Assembly (NCBI GenBank): GCA_010093485.1
Contig: MU001500.1
Coordinates: forward strand, 134,198 to 198,197
Direction: 5' to 3'
Source of the DNA: Karstenula rhodostoma CBS 690.94
Taxonomy: Eukaryota > Ascomycota > Dothideomycetes > Pleosporales > Didymosphaeriaceae
DNA: 64,000 nucleotides
The notes under the pieces are model-generated. The model did not search any database. It was not told where the DNA came from and saw nothing but the letters and a program-made list of their open reading frames with translations. Both the position numbers and the translations under genes were made by a program. Positions 13,161 to 25,925 of this stretch are shown here, piece after piece. The number at the start of each line of letters is the position of its first letter. Within the stretch, counting starts at the first letter, position 1.

Positions 13161-14313
13161 CGTCACCAAAGCTTGCCTAGGAAGAATGGCAGGGAACTAA
13201 GGTGGTAATTCTAAGCGGGTGTGAAAAGCAAGAACGGGTTTGACTTGTGGTGGCGAGTAACAGTGGCTGGAGTATGAAGGTGAATGGGAAAAGCGAGGTT
13301 GGGGGTGGACGAGCGTCGCGAAATATACAGAAGCCATATTCGGTGGTGCCGGTAGCTGGGGCAGCTGAACTACCGAGGCCACATGTAAGCAATTCTCCCA
13401 TCATTTGGCGCATGAGATGGATGGGGAGAGACAGGGCAGTGGTTAAGCTTCTGTCACCACCGACCGCCGAACGCCGATCGCCGATCACTGGACCGCTGGG
13501 TAACAGCACCACGTCGCCTTGGAGTTGCGACAGCTAGCACCGCATCGTCCAGATAGATTAATTCAAGGCCTGCAATCCGCGGTTAGCATGTCGTCCGTCA
13601 AAATCAAACATGGCCATCAGAGAGGGTCTCCTTCGGCTGGGCCTCGCTCATTTCCCCAAAGACATCTGCTCTGAGCGCGACTGCCACTGATGCCACTGCT
13701 TCGGCACTGCACTTGACGGCACCGTGCTCTACAACTAGGTATGCTGACATGAAAGCAGTGGGCTCGTGTCTGACTGGTGCCATAGTTCTACTCGACCGAC
13801 GCGTTCAAACGCGACCTGGAGGCCGGTTGGATGCTGAATCAGCACGACTTCACGGTCGAGCTCTAGGTGAGCAACTTGGCAACGATGGCCACGGACCTGG
13901 AGTTTGCCAGCTCTGGGGCTGCGGAGGAGCGGTATCTGAGCCACAGACACGTGGTGGCAAGTCTTGGGTGGGTGGAGGTGTATGTGCACAGTGGCAAAGT
14001 GGTGAATGTGGCCAAGGTGTCATCAAACCCGAACGCACAGCAGCTCTGGTGTGATGACGGGTCCGACGTCAAGTTACAGTTGAATGATGATGTGTTGTTG
14101 CAATAGTTCCGTGCATGGAACCCTAACACTAACCCTAAGTGAGCCCTGTCCCTGTGTTGCGTTAGCGTGTTACGTGAGCAAGGGGCGACGGCAACAACGG
14201 CCCGAATGATGCTCCGACCGAGCGGAGGCCTGTTTCTGCCAGCGCCGCTCACACTCACTAGATACAACGCGCCACGACTGCCGCGCCCGCTGCTTTGTGC
14301 GCCGTCATCCATC
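13161..14313. promoter_or_regulatory. Divergent promoter region between MFS pump and Zn2Cys6 regulator
   Basis: About 1.15 kb with no supported gene. It contains a TCGCCG core at 13478-13483 inside a CCGATCGCCGATC context and a short telomere-like string (14119-14138). A short reading frame ending near 13865 looks protein-like but could not be joined to any start. Confidence 0.45.
14119..14138. repeat. Interstitial telomere-like CCCTAA string
   Basis: Reads as CCCTAA-CACTAA-CCCTAA with flanking AA, so two perfect fungal telomere units and one with a single change. Far too short to be a telomere. Confidence 0.55.
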
Positions 14314-15632
14314 ATGCCTCATCCTATTCAGCGGTCTGCATGCGATCGTTGCCACGGTCAGAAGCTTCGCTGCATCCGCTCTGAATCAGGCGCCTGCGTT
14401 CGCTGCACAAAGGTCAATTCCATCTGCGCTTTCAGCCCGTCGCTGCGACGTCAGCGCAAAGACCCCCGGTCGAGTGACTCCCAACGTGCTTCGACTATGA
14501 CCTCTGCTGCCACGCCTTCCCTTTCGTATGAGAATGGTGAGTCCATGGATCAGGGATTCGATTCCTCAACGAAATTGCAGCACCTTACCACAACATGGGC
14601 AGTCTGCTCCTAGATCTGGATGTGTATGGCTCGCATATGCACGCATGTTTGCTTCGACTGCCCACCGAGAAAGAGTGTGTGCTGACTTGGCCGTCAGACA
14701 ATGACGGGTTATTCAATCAGCCGGACATGGAATTCAATCTCGGTGTGGACATGTTCCAGCCAACCTCCTGGACCGGCTCCAATTCTAACGGCCCTACCTC
14801 CGTGTCGTCACCCAGTTTTCCTGCACACCGTGCCTCGCCCCTTCTCCTTCAGGACGCTCTCGATACATGGCAGCAACGTTTCAACAGCGAGTGGGCCTTG
14901 CTCTCTGCCGACGATGGCCCTGCCCAGGGCGATGCCACAGTAGAAAACGCCACATCACCATGTGCGGATGCAAGCCAAACAGTCCCTACTTTGCCCGCTC
15001 TTACTACCGTTCGCAGCCTGTCAGATCTCAACGTTGATCTGTACACGCTGTCTTCTTTCATCCCCAAGCCGCCGACTGATATCTCCCAGCCACTAAGCTG
15101 GAAGGATAAGGATTTCGCCATCGACAAAACTTTCCAGTTGTCGCAGCGCTTCATCGAGGTCCTGAACAAACTGTATCCACGTTTCCTAGAAACCGCCCCG
15201 ATAAGTTCCGCTGGTTCTGGCTCCGCTCTGCGGCCCGATCCGTCGTTTGATCAGGCATCTTTTCTTTTGGTCCTTTCCTGCTACCAACGGCTCGTTGACG
15301 CCTACGACGATATCTTTGGCAACATGCAAGCCTGCCTCAACCGCTCATCTACTACCGCTCGCGAGGACTATGTTCAAATGCCAGACGTGAGGGTCGGCGA
15401 CTTTTCACTGCCGAACTCGTCCGCTTTGCAGATTACACTAATCCTTCAACTGGCCAGGCATCTTCTCCGGCGTCTGGGCGACATTATCAAATGGGTTGAC
15501 TCAGGCTACATTGATGCGAGTTCAAATGATCTCACATCACTAACTCTGAAAGCCGTTTATACTAGAGAGAGTGATCTAATTACGAGGATAAATGTATTAC
15601 GAAATACCCTCATCTCCTTGAATATCCTCTAG
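14314..15632 (+). CDS. Zn2Cys6 transcription factor, cluster regulator candidate
   Basis: Binuclear zinc-cluster DNA-binding protein. The N-terminus carries Cys10, 13, 20, 28, 31 and 38 in a C-x2-C-x6-C-x7-C-x2-C-x6-C pattern ([11 protein letters not shown]), followed by a basic serine-rich linker. The first exon ends at 14536. The acceptor is ambiguous: 14581 (44-bp intron with a CTCAAC branch-like site; 424 aa), 14614 or 14698 all keep frame; I favour 14581. The C-terminal part has the helical [15 protein letters not shown] and [15 protein letters not shown] segments seen in AflR-like regulators of polyketide clusters. It lies immediately upstream of the NR-PKS 3' end (convergent) and is probably a pathway regulator by position. 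Confidence 0.85.
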
Positions 15633-15893
15633 GTTCCTAAGACTTCTTTATTCTCTTTATATAAATATTGCGTTGGTGAGGGCTTTCCGATTGCAGAGAT
15701 GACAGACAATGGAGGAAGCGTACGAATTTGATGGAATGTGTATAGTAGCTTTATTTTCAGCCCTAATCACAGGCTTTCGTGCAGATGGCTATATTATTCG
15801 GATCCAAGCCGTTCCCGTCTTTCAGTTATACCCCGCCCTCGGCGTCACCACCAGGACTAGCCGCGAAGAGAAAGATTCGCAGTTGTCTAGATA

Positions 15894-18800
15894 TTATACA
15901 GCCGTACTTACAATTACACTCAAAGTATGCAGCTCCTCACTGTCGCAGTTCGGTACGACCAGCTCCGTCCCATTAAACCCTGTCGCACGCAACACCTCAT
16001 CCCACTGAGGCACGTCCAGGCACGGCGTAAGCTGTCGCGTCTCCTCCTCGCCCAGCCACCAGCCCGGCAGCGTCCCGAAAATGAAGGATATATCCAGGGC
16101 TTCGCGCGTTCCCTCGACCATCACCACCTTCCCGCCTGGCCGTAGTAACTCGCGAGCGTGCGCCATCGTGCGCGTCATGTTCTTCGTGGCGTGTAGACAC
16201 TGGCTCGCGATTATCAAATCGTAGGTTCCGACGTCGAAGTTTTGTGTCGAGGGTAGGGCCTCCAGGTCCAGTTTCTGGAATGTCATGACTGAAGCGAAGT
16301 CTTTGAATCGGGCCTTTGCTTCTTTGAAGAAGCCCGCCGAGATATCGGTGTATGTGTAGTGGACCCGATCAGCCACTGAACCTCGTTGTTTCGCGTACTC
16401 CCCAATTGCACGGAATGCAGCTCTGGTGGTGCCACCGGTGCCCGCGCCGAGCTCAAGGATGTTGAGTTTCTGCTTCGCGGTTTCGAGGGAGTGGCGGACG
16501 TAGATTTCGACTTGCGGAAAGCAGGGCGAGGTGTGGATGTTGTTCGGGTAGTAGTCGAACAGGAGTTTGTCTTTAAGCAGTAGCTGCAGCGGTTGTTTCT
16601 GGCCGCGCATGATGGGGAGGATGTCGTGACCGATGCGGCTCAGCATGAGTCCGTCGACGCCAGTGCTGGAGAGATCGGCTTCGAGCGATGTGATGTCCTC
16701 GTGGGGGATCTCCTCGGATTGGCTTTCGCGAACTTTCTGCTGGACCCAGCGGTAGAAGCGCTGGAAATGCGGCTCGAGTGTGCGGGCTTCCGTTTCGGTC
16801 ACACTTTTCACTATCTGGCCCACGTAGAGACGCACAAGCGTGTTCAGCTGTTGGCGAAGACCAAGTTCAACATCGGAAGCCGTGCGGCTCATTGCCGAAC
16901 CGAGTTGTTGTAAGGTTGATGTTGCGTATTCGGGCTGCCACCGAGGGCTTGACAAATGCTGGTGGTCTGGGTTGGACCAAGGTGTGAAGACCTCGTCTTT
17001 ACCCGTAATCGCTGCCCCCAGCAGTTCTCCGAGGAGTTTAGCCTAGCGTTGGATTAGCATGGAACTACCAAAAAGCTGTTTACACTTACGTTTTGGGCGT
17101 GGAGAATGCTGAAGTGATTGCCGGATGTTGCAGCTAGGCGAATGTTCTCCGAAGAGATGAGTTGTGTCCAACCGTGAGGTCTCGGAAGGCCTCTAACGCC
17201 GGCAAAAAACTGCTTGATTCCGCGATTGCTCTCGCCCTGCGAGAACAGTGCATCCCTCAGCTCCTCTATGCCTTCAGATGCCCAAATCAGATACAACTTT
17301 GGCTGTGATGTACCCGTCATTCCCGTAGGCTTGTAAGCTTGAATTGCCTTGATTGACGTCCGAAAGTGGTCGAGAAGCCAGGTCGGGGTCGCTTTGCTAC
17401 CGTTGCCTGTGACATCCATACCGCCCGCGATCAGGTCAAGTGCACCTGCAGGGAACGCATCATAGGTAGACCGAGACGGCGCATCGATCAAGATCAGGGA
17501 TTCCACAGACTGGCCACGACTCGCGAGTGCTTTGGCGGCTTCATACGCATAATAACCGCCGCTGGAATATCCACCCAAGACATAGGGTCCATCCCGTTGG
17601 TACGTTTGTAGCTCGTCCACCCAGACGTCAACGAGTTCTTCGACTGTGGCACCGTCTACGACACCCTTCTTCAGAAACGGGCTGTTGAAACCAATGAGGC
17701 ATGTCGACTTGTCGATAAGGGGTAACTGCGCGTACACACTAGCAGAGCCAGTACCATCTGGGAAAAGGAATATCTTCTTCTGGGAGCTTTCGGGATTGCC
17801 TTGAAGCACAGAAGCAAGCTTTTGATCGCTGCGGACTTTGGTTGACTTCTCCACTTTGTCCTTTGGCTCAGGTGTCGTGACCACGCCGTTGACTTCGGGC
17901 TTTGATGATTTTGGAAAAAGCGTTTCCTCGACGAGCTGCAAGGTGTTTGCCGATGAAAAGAAAGCCGAGTCCAGGTCAAAACCGAAATTGGAGCGTAATT
18001 GATCAACGATTTCAATGCTCATCAAGGAATCCAGACCTAGGTCGACCAAATCGTCGGACGGTGACAACTTGGATGGAGGCATCCCCATTTGTTCCGCAAC
18101 GAGACTGCGTATTTCATCCATTTGCTGCGATTTCTCGGCAGGCGCCTTCGGCACCTCAGTACTGGGGGCTGTTGTGGCAGTGGTTGTGCGATCGAATGTC
18201 TCCTTTGGGGATGGTTTTTCCTGTCGCTTGGCTTGTTTTCGATCGCGAGACTGAGCCGGCACAGGCAAACTCTTTTGGATGAACATCTCCAATGAGCCGA
18301 ACGTAGAGCAGGTTGTGAATACGTCCGATGACAGAGCATCCAGCTTGTATTCATCGCGTAGTCGGTCACTCAGTGTGAGGGCGAGTAAAGAATCGATTCC
18401 CATGTCGACGAGTTCAGTATCGGCATCGATATCGTCTTCAGAAACTCCCGTTTCATCGTACAATATATGCTTCAGGCTGATCATTGGCATTGGTATATCG
18501 TCCCCAACCTCACTTACCTCGTCCTCGCTTACTGTCACATCAGTATGGTCCAAGGGAGGTGTAGACTGGCCAGAGTGTACTGGAGGTGGGGCGGTACGGT
18601 ATCGGTCTTCGCTCCGTGGGACACCCGGGGGCAATATCTTGTTTGCCACCGATCGTGGTATCTTGTGGAATTTGAGGCCATCCAGTTTCCCTACGATTCG
18701 ATCATTCAGAATCACATAGCAGTCAGCAGTCACGGTTGACCCGTGGTCCTCCAACTTGACATAGCTCTTGTAGTTGGCCGTGGGGTCGATTGGATCCGCA

Positions 18801-21800
18801 AGGCGATAATTCGCCCATCCAGGTGATAGGTACACCGCCTTGCCGCTGTTCTCTCGCATGCCGTTCACGAGAAAACCGGCGAGATGAGCCGTGCCGTCCA
18901 TCCAGTAAGGACAGCAGACATAGCCGTTGCAGTCGCTACCTTGGTAGAGCTTTATGGTAGCCATTCCTTCGAGTTGCGTTTCGTCGACGATGATTTCTTT
19001 CATACTTCGATACTTCTCACCATAGACCAAGACAGTGTCGAAAAGTCGGTAGGCGAGTTCCGATAGCAACTTTTGCGACTGTCCTCGAAATAGTTTTGCC
19101 TCTAAGCGGTGCATATCCGCAAAGACAGCCTCCTCCACAGTGGACCACTCGGAAAGCCAATCTTGCCTTCTCTCAAAGCCGATTTGACATCGTGCATAAG
19201 CCTGCCAGCCCTTTGGTCCCATTGCTTCGAAGCGCACCTTCGTGCACTTATCGAGCAGGTCCGTATTTGAAACAATGCGCATGACTAGGGTTTGTCCATC
19301 TCGATTGTGTGGTGCAATGATTGTTTTATCGATTTGCAACTGGGAAACGTAGGACCGGTAACCGGCTTGAAGTTCGATCTCACTGGTCCGCAGATGTTCA
19401 CCGATCGCCAGTGCAACGTCAGTGTACAGTCCCTACGAATGCAGTTAGCACTAGTCTGAAAGACCAGTTGTAAAGTACTCACGGCTGGACAGAGATAGGA
19501 ATCGTTCATCATATGCCCCTGCATGACTTCGTAAAGATGAGGGTGCAGAAGATCCGTCTCGAAGGTGAGCATGAGAAAGCCATCTTGTTCAGATCGAGAC
19601 AAGAGCTTGTGCAGCGACTTGAACGGAAGGTTGACATTTAGTGCAGATGCTTTCTGCTGCTGCGGCTCTGCGTCCGGCAAAGATTTTGCAGCTACGGCTG
19701 GACTGCTGTGCTGGACTTGCGGCAACCAGTAATATTGTTCGTCCAGCGCATAGGAGGGCAGGGTCGACAGGTGACGCAATCCCTCTTGGCCACGATAGAA
19801 CTCTTTCCAGTTGACCGTGTGGCCAGCATTGTACAGACCCACAAGCATCTTCCCCGCCGTTGACCAGGCTCTGGTATCGTTTCTCAACAACGACAAGGTT
19901 GCTTCCACAAGACTGAGGCTTGCCTTGATCATGGGGCTGCATATGGCATGCGGACCAATCTCAACCCAGATTGACGGCGCTTCTTTCTCCGTCCTCAATG
20001 CATCCGAGAATTTGACGCTCCCTCGCGTATGTCGCTTGAAGAAGTCTGATCCGAGATCTTTGGCCGACGTTACCACTGTGCCTGCCGTAGGTGATAGCAG
20101 CGGCGTCCGAGGATCGTTGAACTTGATGCAACGCTGGGCTGCGATGAGATCGTCGCCTAGAACATCCATTTGAGACGAATGGAACGCAAACGGCGTGTCG
20201 ATGCGCGTAAACTGGATGTTCACGCTCTTCAGTTGTCTCTCTACGATTTCGAGCTGGGGGACCGGCCCGGATAGAACGACGTCCGTTGGGCTGTTGTAAC
20301 AGGCGACCTCAACCCCTGATTCCTCAAGGCTCAGGTGCTTTTCGATCTCAGTCAGGGATACTCGCACAGCCAGCATACCGTGAGTGTTGGCCTGGCATCT
20401 TTGTTCCAACGCAGTTGCACGCAGCCCAGTAATGTAAAGCAGATCGTCAGTCGAGATGACGCCACTGGCGCAAAGGGCTACGTATTCCCCAAGGCTATGG
20501 CCTGTGACAGCAGTTGCGATTACTCCCCAGGATGTGGCAAGCCGATACATTGCGATTTGAGAAATCACATATCCCAGCTGTCTTTGTACAAACGAGAGAT
20601 TCTGGTCGTTGCTGTCAACAAAATAAGCCTTTGTCGATGCATAGCCCAGTCTTTCAGCGCTTCGGTCCAGTCTGAGTACTTCGGTCCTGAAAAGTTCGGA
20701 TGTTTCGAAAAGCTCTCGCAAAGCTGAAGGTCGCAAGTTGGTGTACCCAGTGAATACCACCTTGATGCTCGCGGGCTTGGGATTTTTGTTGGTGCGGGTC
20801 CCCAACTTAGACCTCAATTGCTTTTCCAGGTCTTTCCGGTCCGAAACTACGAGGCCACATCGGAAGTCGAAGTGTGGACGGCGCACGGTGGTTGTATACG
20901 AGATACTCGGCAGATCAAGGCTCGGTTGTTGTGTGCTCCAGTTGATGAGAGATTGCAAATTAGCCTTCATCCCTAGTTCTGTCTTTCCACTGACCACGAT
21001 AACTGCCGGCGTCGCTTGATCGCTCTTAGCTGCTGGCTGCCTACGAGGAGCTTCCTCTAGGATCATTGACGTGTTTCCACCAGCTGCCGAAAAATTGCTG
21101 ATGAGGACGCGCCGAAGGCCGTCACGCGATTCTGCTGGCGCATCCCAGTCTTGTAGATGAGACGCAATGCGCACATTGCGCGCATCTATATCCGGAACCC
21201 GCCTTCTGACGCCTGACTTGATACCGATATGAGGCGGCAGCTTTTTCTCTCGCAGCATCAGGAGACACTTCACCAAAGATGTAATGCCGCTGGCACCTTC
21301 TCCGTGACCGACGTTTGCTTTTGCAGAACCGACATACAGCGGGTTTTGGTCGCTTCTCCGCTCCGGCGCTAGCACATTTGACACGGAGCCCATCTCCACC
21401 GTGTCTCCAGCTTGAGTGCCTGTACCGTGCATCTCTGCGTAGCTGATATCTTCTGGTCTCAAGCCTGCCTGTGATAAGATCCTGCGAAAGAGTCTCTCTT
21501 GTGTCGCTCCATGTGGTCTTGTGATCGACTCCGAGCTGCTGGAGTGGTTCGTTGAGATTGCGCGTATCACGCCGAGGATATTATCATCATCAGCAACAGC
21601 ATCAGTCAACCTCTTCACTAATACGGTTGCGACAGCCTCTCCGCGACAATAGCCGTCGGCGTATTCATCAAATGTCTTGCACTGACCAGTTTTGGAAAGG
21701 AAGTGGCCGAGGTCTAACCCTTTGTAGCTGTAAGGAGCTGCCAGGATATTGGTGCCTACGACAATCGCGGTAGCGCAGTCACGGTTCCAAAGACTGTTAC

Positions 21801-23638
21801 ATGCATGGTTCAAAGCTACCATGCTAGATGAGCATGCAGTATCGAACGATACTGCTGGCCCGTCGAATCCGTATATAAAGTTGACTTTGCCCTAGAACTC
21901 GTTAGTGAGGGTACTGTGGCATGAGCATAGAATCCCCTACCGGACCAAAAGCCCTTGAGCTACCGGGAATGTAATATGGATCGACATGCTGACTCATGTA
22001 TTCCTCCTTGTACTCTTCAGTTGCGCTGCCCCAGAAAGTACCGATTTTGGACGAATTCGTGGACAAGGTGCTATCTTGCACGAATCCAGCCATATCCATA
22101 GCTTCTTGAACAGTTGTGAGCCCCAATCGGTGGGCTGGATCTGTGTTGATTGCCTCTCTGGGAGACATGTGGAAGAAACGTGGGTCAAACACCCCAGGTT
22201 CGTCTATGAAACAACCCCATATCTTGTCTTTGAAATGACGAGACTTGTCGAAACGCTGCGCAGGCACTTCTTGCACAGTATCCACGCCTTCTTTGAGCAA
22301 TTTCCAAAATTCGTCGGGGTTCCCCGCAGAAGGGAAACGTCCGGCCATTCCGACAATCGCCAAAGGTACGTTCTGACTTGGTCGCTCGTTCTCGTCCACT
22401 CTGCCCGAGTCAGAATCGAACGTTACGTCTTCGACACCCAATTTCTGGAGACCGCTAGCGAAGAATTTTCCTTGAACCTCCGGCCCAAATGTCTGTACAC
22501 GACTGGAGAGTTTGTTCTTCTCTTCTTGCTTCAATGCCGCTTTGCAATGAGCGAGCATAGACTCCCAATCCACCGGTTTAGCCAGAATTTCGAACAGGAC
22601 CTCCTCGAAGAATTTGCTTATTGTATCTGGATTTTCGGAGATGGGGATACTCTCAGGGATCAGGCACTTTCGTTGGTTTGAGACTCGGTGCGAATCATCC
22701 ACGAGGGACAATCCGTCTTGTCTCAACAACTCAGCAGCTTGCGTTCTCGAAAATAGGCCTTTTGCGTGATATGGCGCGTAAATTGGGAGTCGACGTAGAA
22801 TCGAAGTTTTCCCAGTATTGGGGAGTGACATGAGGTGGGTTGTGATTTGTTCAAGACTGGAAGGTGGTCCACCTATACTAATAGTGGTGTTTCCGAACGC
22901 AGATATCCACGCTCGCTTGTGAGGAGGTATTTTCTGCGCAAGCAGTTAGATACCCGTTATGAAAGATAACCCGACACTGCAATTGGGTACCCTACCAGAT
23001 TTTCCTGAAGCTCCGCGAGGCCCTGCTCATCGCGAAGTCCCAAACTGGCTGGAACGGACACTGCCCAACTCCCATCACCAGACGCTTTCAACTCAATGCT
23101 GTTTCCAACACTTTCAGTGAGCACGCCCGTTCTGAATGCCAGTACAGTTGCCTCGACAGCCAAGGGTATCAGATCAGAAAGTGATACCGATAACGATACG
23201 GCAGCTGCAGCAAGCTGTCCTACACATGTGCCGACGCAGATGCTATCTTTCACATCTGGATATGGGACCTGGGATTCCTGTTCGTGCGCACTATAAACCC
23301 GATTTAGCATTGATTCTTGGGCCATTGTCACAACAATTCAACACTTACTTAATGAAGTAGGCCAGCTGGACGAAAACGACCTCCGCCAGATGCAAAGCAG
23401 GATGCTGGCCATCACCCTGGATGTGACCACCTTTCAAGTCGTCAAGGGCGCAAAAGTCGGGAAATACAGCTTGTTGAATAGAGGGTAATCGAGAAACCTC
23501 TTGCTGCAGAGCGAGTCGAACATCTTCCTGGAACTGGCGAAGCAAAGGCCCCAGGCCCTTCCCTTTCGTCAGAATTGCGTCCAGGAGAGATCTCGTCTCT
23601 TGCGAGCTGTCTCCGAAAAAGAGTATTCTTTTGCTCAT
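15894..23638 (-). CDS. Non-reducing polyketide synthase, SAT-KS-AT-PT-ACP-ACP-TE-CMeT
   Basis: Iterative aromatic PKS of 2492 aa. Exons: 23638-23349, 23290-22996, 22933-21941, 21891-19483, 19432-17090, 17042-15894; introns are 47-62 bp and the total is in frame. SAT: GTCVG (Cys119) and YAPYH (His251). KS: DTACSSS (Cys546), EMHGTGT (His681), VGHGEG (His722). AT: GHSLGE (Ser992) and PFAFHSS, but the usual GQG motif reads FTGYTN. PT: His1319 and Asp1508. Two ACPs with Ser1677 and Ser1798 (both DSL). TE: GYSSG (Ser1952) and GNHF (His2102). After the TE a CMeT domain follows, with [13 protein letters not shown] at 2306-2318, ending at the VIVSTAV strand. The last intron (17043-17089, with a GCTAAT branch) joins TE to CMeT cleanly, so it is one protein. 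TE-then-CMeT is not the usual order. The SAT domain suits acceptance of an HR-PKS product. Confidence 0.93.
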
Positions 23639-24469
23639 TGTGCTGAAATGTTGAATTCTTGCTACCAGTAGCCTGGTGGACTCGCTAGATACGCGGACGC
23701 TCCCTTGATGTAGTACTCAAGTGAGTTCCTCCATTTGGTCTGCCGAATGACCATCCCAATTGGGGGGTGGATACAGTAGAGGCATTGACGCGATTCGTTC
23801 CTTCAAAAATGACGGGGGTTATCGTGATAGGATAATTACAATGCTCCATCTAGTGCTTGCCTCGATGATCACTCTGTTCCATGGCTGTATTCTGAGATCA
23901 TTTCCCGGGCATTTTACTTTCTGAGTTTCGTATTCTTATCGTCGGAGTATAGTGGCGGGCAGAGTCATTCGGGTAGATAATCAAAAATGACCGGAGAATC
24001 GCCGGATTCAATTCGCCGGTTCGCTAACGATAACTACTCCGTATTCGCTAACAATTACTGCTTCGTATGCAGTCAGCAATAACGGCGGAGACGTATACGT
24101 GTTTTCTAACCGTCGGGCGTCTGAGAGGTTGAGTTGAGGTATTCACTTTGGGTCAGAAATATGCGTGTCAACGTCATCAGTGTGTCATTTGAGACGATGA
24201 AAAATTACGAAATTTTAGGAACTTATGTCGCTGGTCGAATTCGGGTTTCGCATATCTCGCGTAGGACATGTTTGCTTTGAGGTGGGACTCTTTATTGTCA
24301 GTCGGAGATTTACGCTGGCTTGGAAGACGTCTCCAAACTCCATCTGCACTGGAGAGGGACATGTGAGAGTATCATAAGCTTTGGCATGGTTAAGCACAAG
24401 TGTATTCTCATTGACTGATACTGCTGTATCATCTTACGTCATATCGCCCTACGGATTCCCCATCTAGCC
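23639..24469. promoter_or_regulatory. NR-PKS upstream region
   Basis: About 830 bp between the NR-PKS start and the end of the O-methyltransferase gene, with no gene seen. It contains two TCGCCGG sites (23999-24005 and 24013-24019) directly beside a 24-bp tandem repeat. This is a likely regulator-binding area for the NR-PKS. Confidence 0.5.
24020..24067. repeat. Two tandem 24-bp units upstream of the NR-PKS
   Basis: Units 24020-24043 and 24044-24067 both begin TTCGCTAAC and end CGTA, with four mismatches between them. The pair directly follows two TCGCCGG sites, suggesting a duplicated cis element. Confidence 0.6.
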
Positions 24470-25925
24470 CTAGCTGAACTTAAAGTCGATGAGAGAGAAC
24501 ATCGATCCGTCAGCCCCTTCTTTGGCTCCGACAAAGTGAAACGAATCACTTGCTTCCGCAAATATAGCCTTGAACTGCTCAAGGGTTCGTTCATGTGCCG
24601 CATGACCTGCAATCATGATCTGGTCCTCGACCCTGAAACACAGTCAGCCAAAGCACTAGAACGTGATTGAAATATCCTACCTTCTGCCTTCAAAATCCCA
24701 AGCATTGGTGCGCAGTGCGGGCTCTGCGGGCATCAACGTCTCCGCAATCAACACATGCGCCCCAGACTCAAGGGCTGGAAGCAAAGCCTTGATAATCTTT
24801 ACGCAGGTGGCATCTGGCCAGTCGTGCAGGATACTCTTGAAGATGTACACCTTGGCAGATATCTTCTGAGGCTTGAAAAAATCATGTTGCACAAAAGAGA
24901 TCCGTGAGCCGAGTTGTAGCTCTAGAGCGATTGCCTCACCTTCCTTGAGAGCTGCTGGTGCGACGTCTTCACTTACGAGACGGAGAAACGGAAAGGCCTG
25001 TGCTAAGATGACACTGGTGGACCCTGCAGAACCTCCAACCTAGGGCCTAGTCAGTGACTTTATCCAAGCGATTAAGCTCTTACTCACATCGACAACTGTG
25101 CCGGAGCCTATCGAGTCCCAATCCCAAGCTCCAATTAAGAAATCAGCCGACCAGCAAGGGATCTTGGCGCGGGATCCCAGGTAGAGCGAGTACCGCTGAG
25201 CCGCATCGGTCCTTTTCTCGAAATACTCGAAAATGTCCACGAATTCGGGAAAAGCAAGATTGGCCGCAGATTCGGGGCCTTTCGGCCCATAGACCTGTTT
25301 TTTGTAAAGAGCCTCGGGGAGCTTTACGAGATGCGAGGATATCTCAGCCGACCACATCAAGCAGTAGTTGTGAAGATCGCGATCGGAGGCGAGTTTCGCA
25401 GAGCTCGCGGTGTGGCCGATCACATTAACCGGATCCTCGTAGAAGATGCCGTTGGCGATGGCATAGCGTATTACGCGGGCTGTTACGATGGCCGGTAAGC
25501 CTATCTCGGCGACTAAATCGTCCAGGTTACGGGTCTTGCCGAGAGGAATGCGCCGCGGAATCTCAAGCCGTACGAGACTGCCTAAATTGGCAACTTTGGC
25601 TGCGGACCTAAGAGATGCACGTCCGGTCAGTATCGCGTATTGTTATTCGAATGGGGAAGTTGCTATTGATAACGTACCAAGATAGAGAGCAGAGGTAGTC
25701 GATAGGACCCATGGTCAGTTGGGTCAAGCCTTGTGTTGCATTGATCAAAGCATTGCGCGCTTGACGCAGCGCTTCAGAATTCGTGTTCTGGGAATGTCGG
25801 GAGTCGAAGTCGTGAGCGCTGTGCTCGCTGAACGAAGGCTGTGCCAAGCTTGCTTCGTTCAGGAGTTGTTCGAGCTCGGCTGCTTTGGAGGATATTTCCT
25901 GTGTAAGCTCTGAAATTGTGGCCAT
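24470..25925 (-). CDS. SAM-dependent O-methyltransferase, plant-OMT (AflP-like) type
   Basis: Predicted O-methyltransferase of 429 aa acting on phenolic polyketides. Exons 25925-25678, 25607-25088, 25039-24681, 24632-24470; introns 48-70 bp. The N-terminal half is the helical dimerisation region. The SAM-binding motif VDVGGSAGS spans the second splice junction near residues 255-263, and the catalytic-base motif LHDWP (His328) is intact, as in the methyltransferase_2 family. It is divergent from the FAD monooxygenase, with about 380 bp between the two starts. In cercosporin-type clusters an O-methyltransferase and a FAD monooxygenase occur fused in one protein (CTB3); here they are separate neighbours, which makes a joint role plausible but unproven. 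Confidence 0.9.

Noticed and set aside
13700..13865. A protein-like frame ending near 13865 (contains DAFKRDLEAGWM) after a possible intron 13738-13784
   Set aside because: The upstream piece ends in a stop in the only matching phase, no start or family could be found, and the segment is short. It may be a gene relic, but the support is too weak.
16955..16957. Separate methyltransferase gene starting at the Met near 16955
   Set aside because: A well-formed 47-bp intron joins the TE end to this frame, the TE needs the residues encoded upstream of that Met, and there is no room for a promoter.
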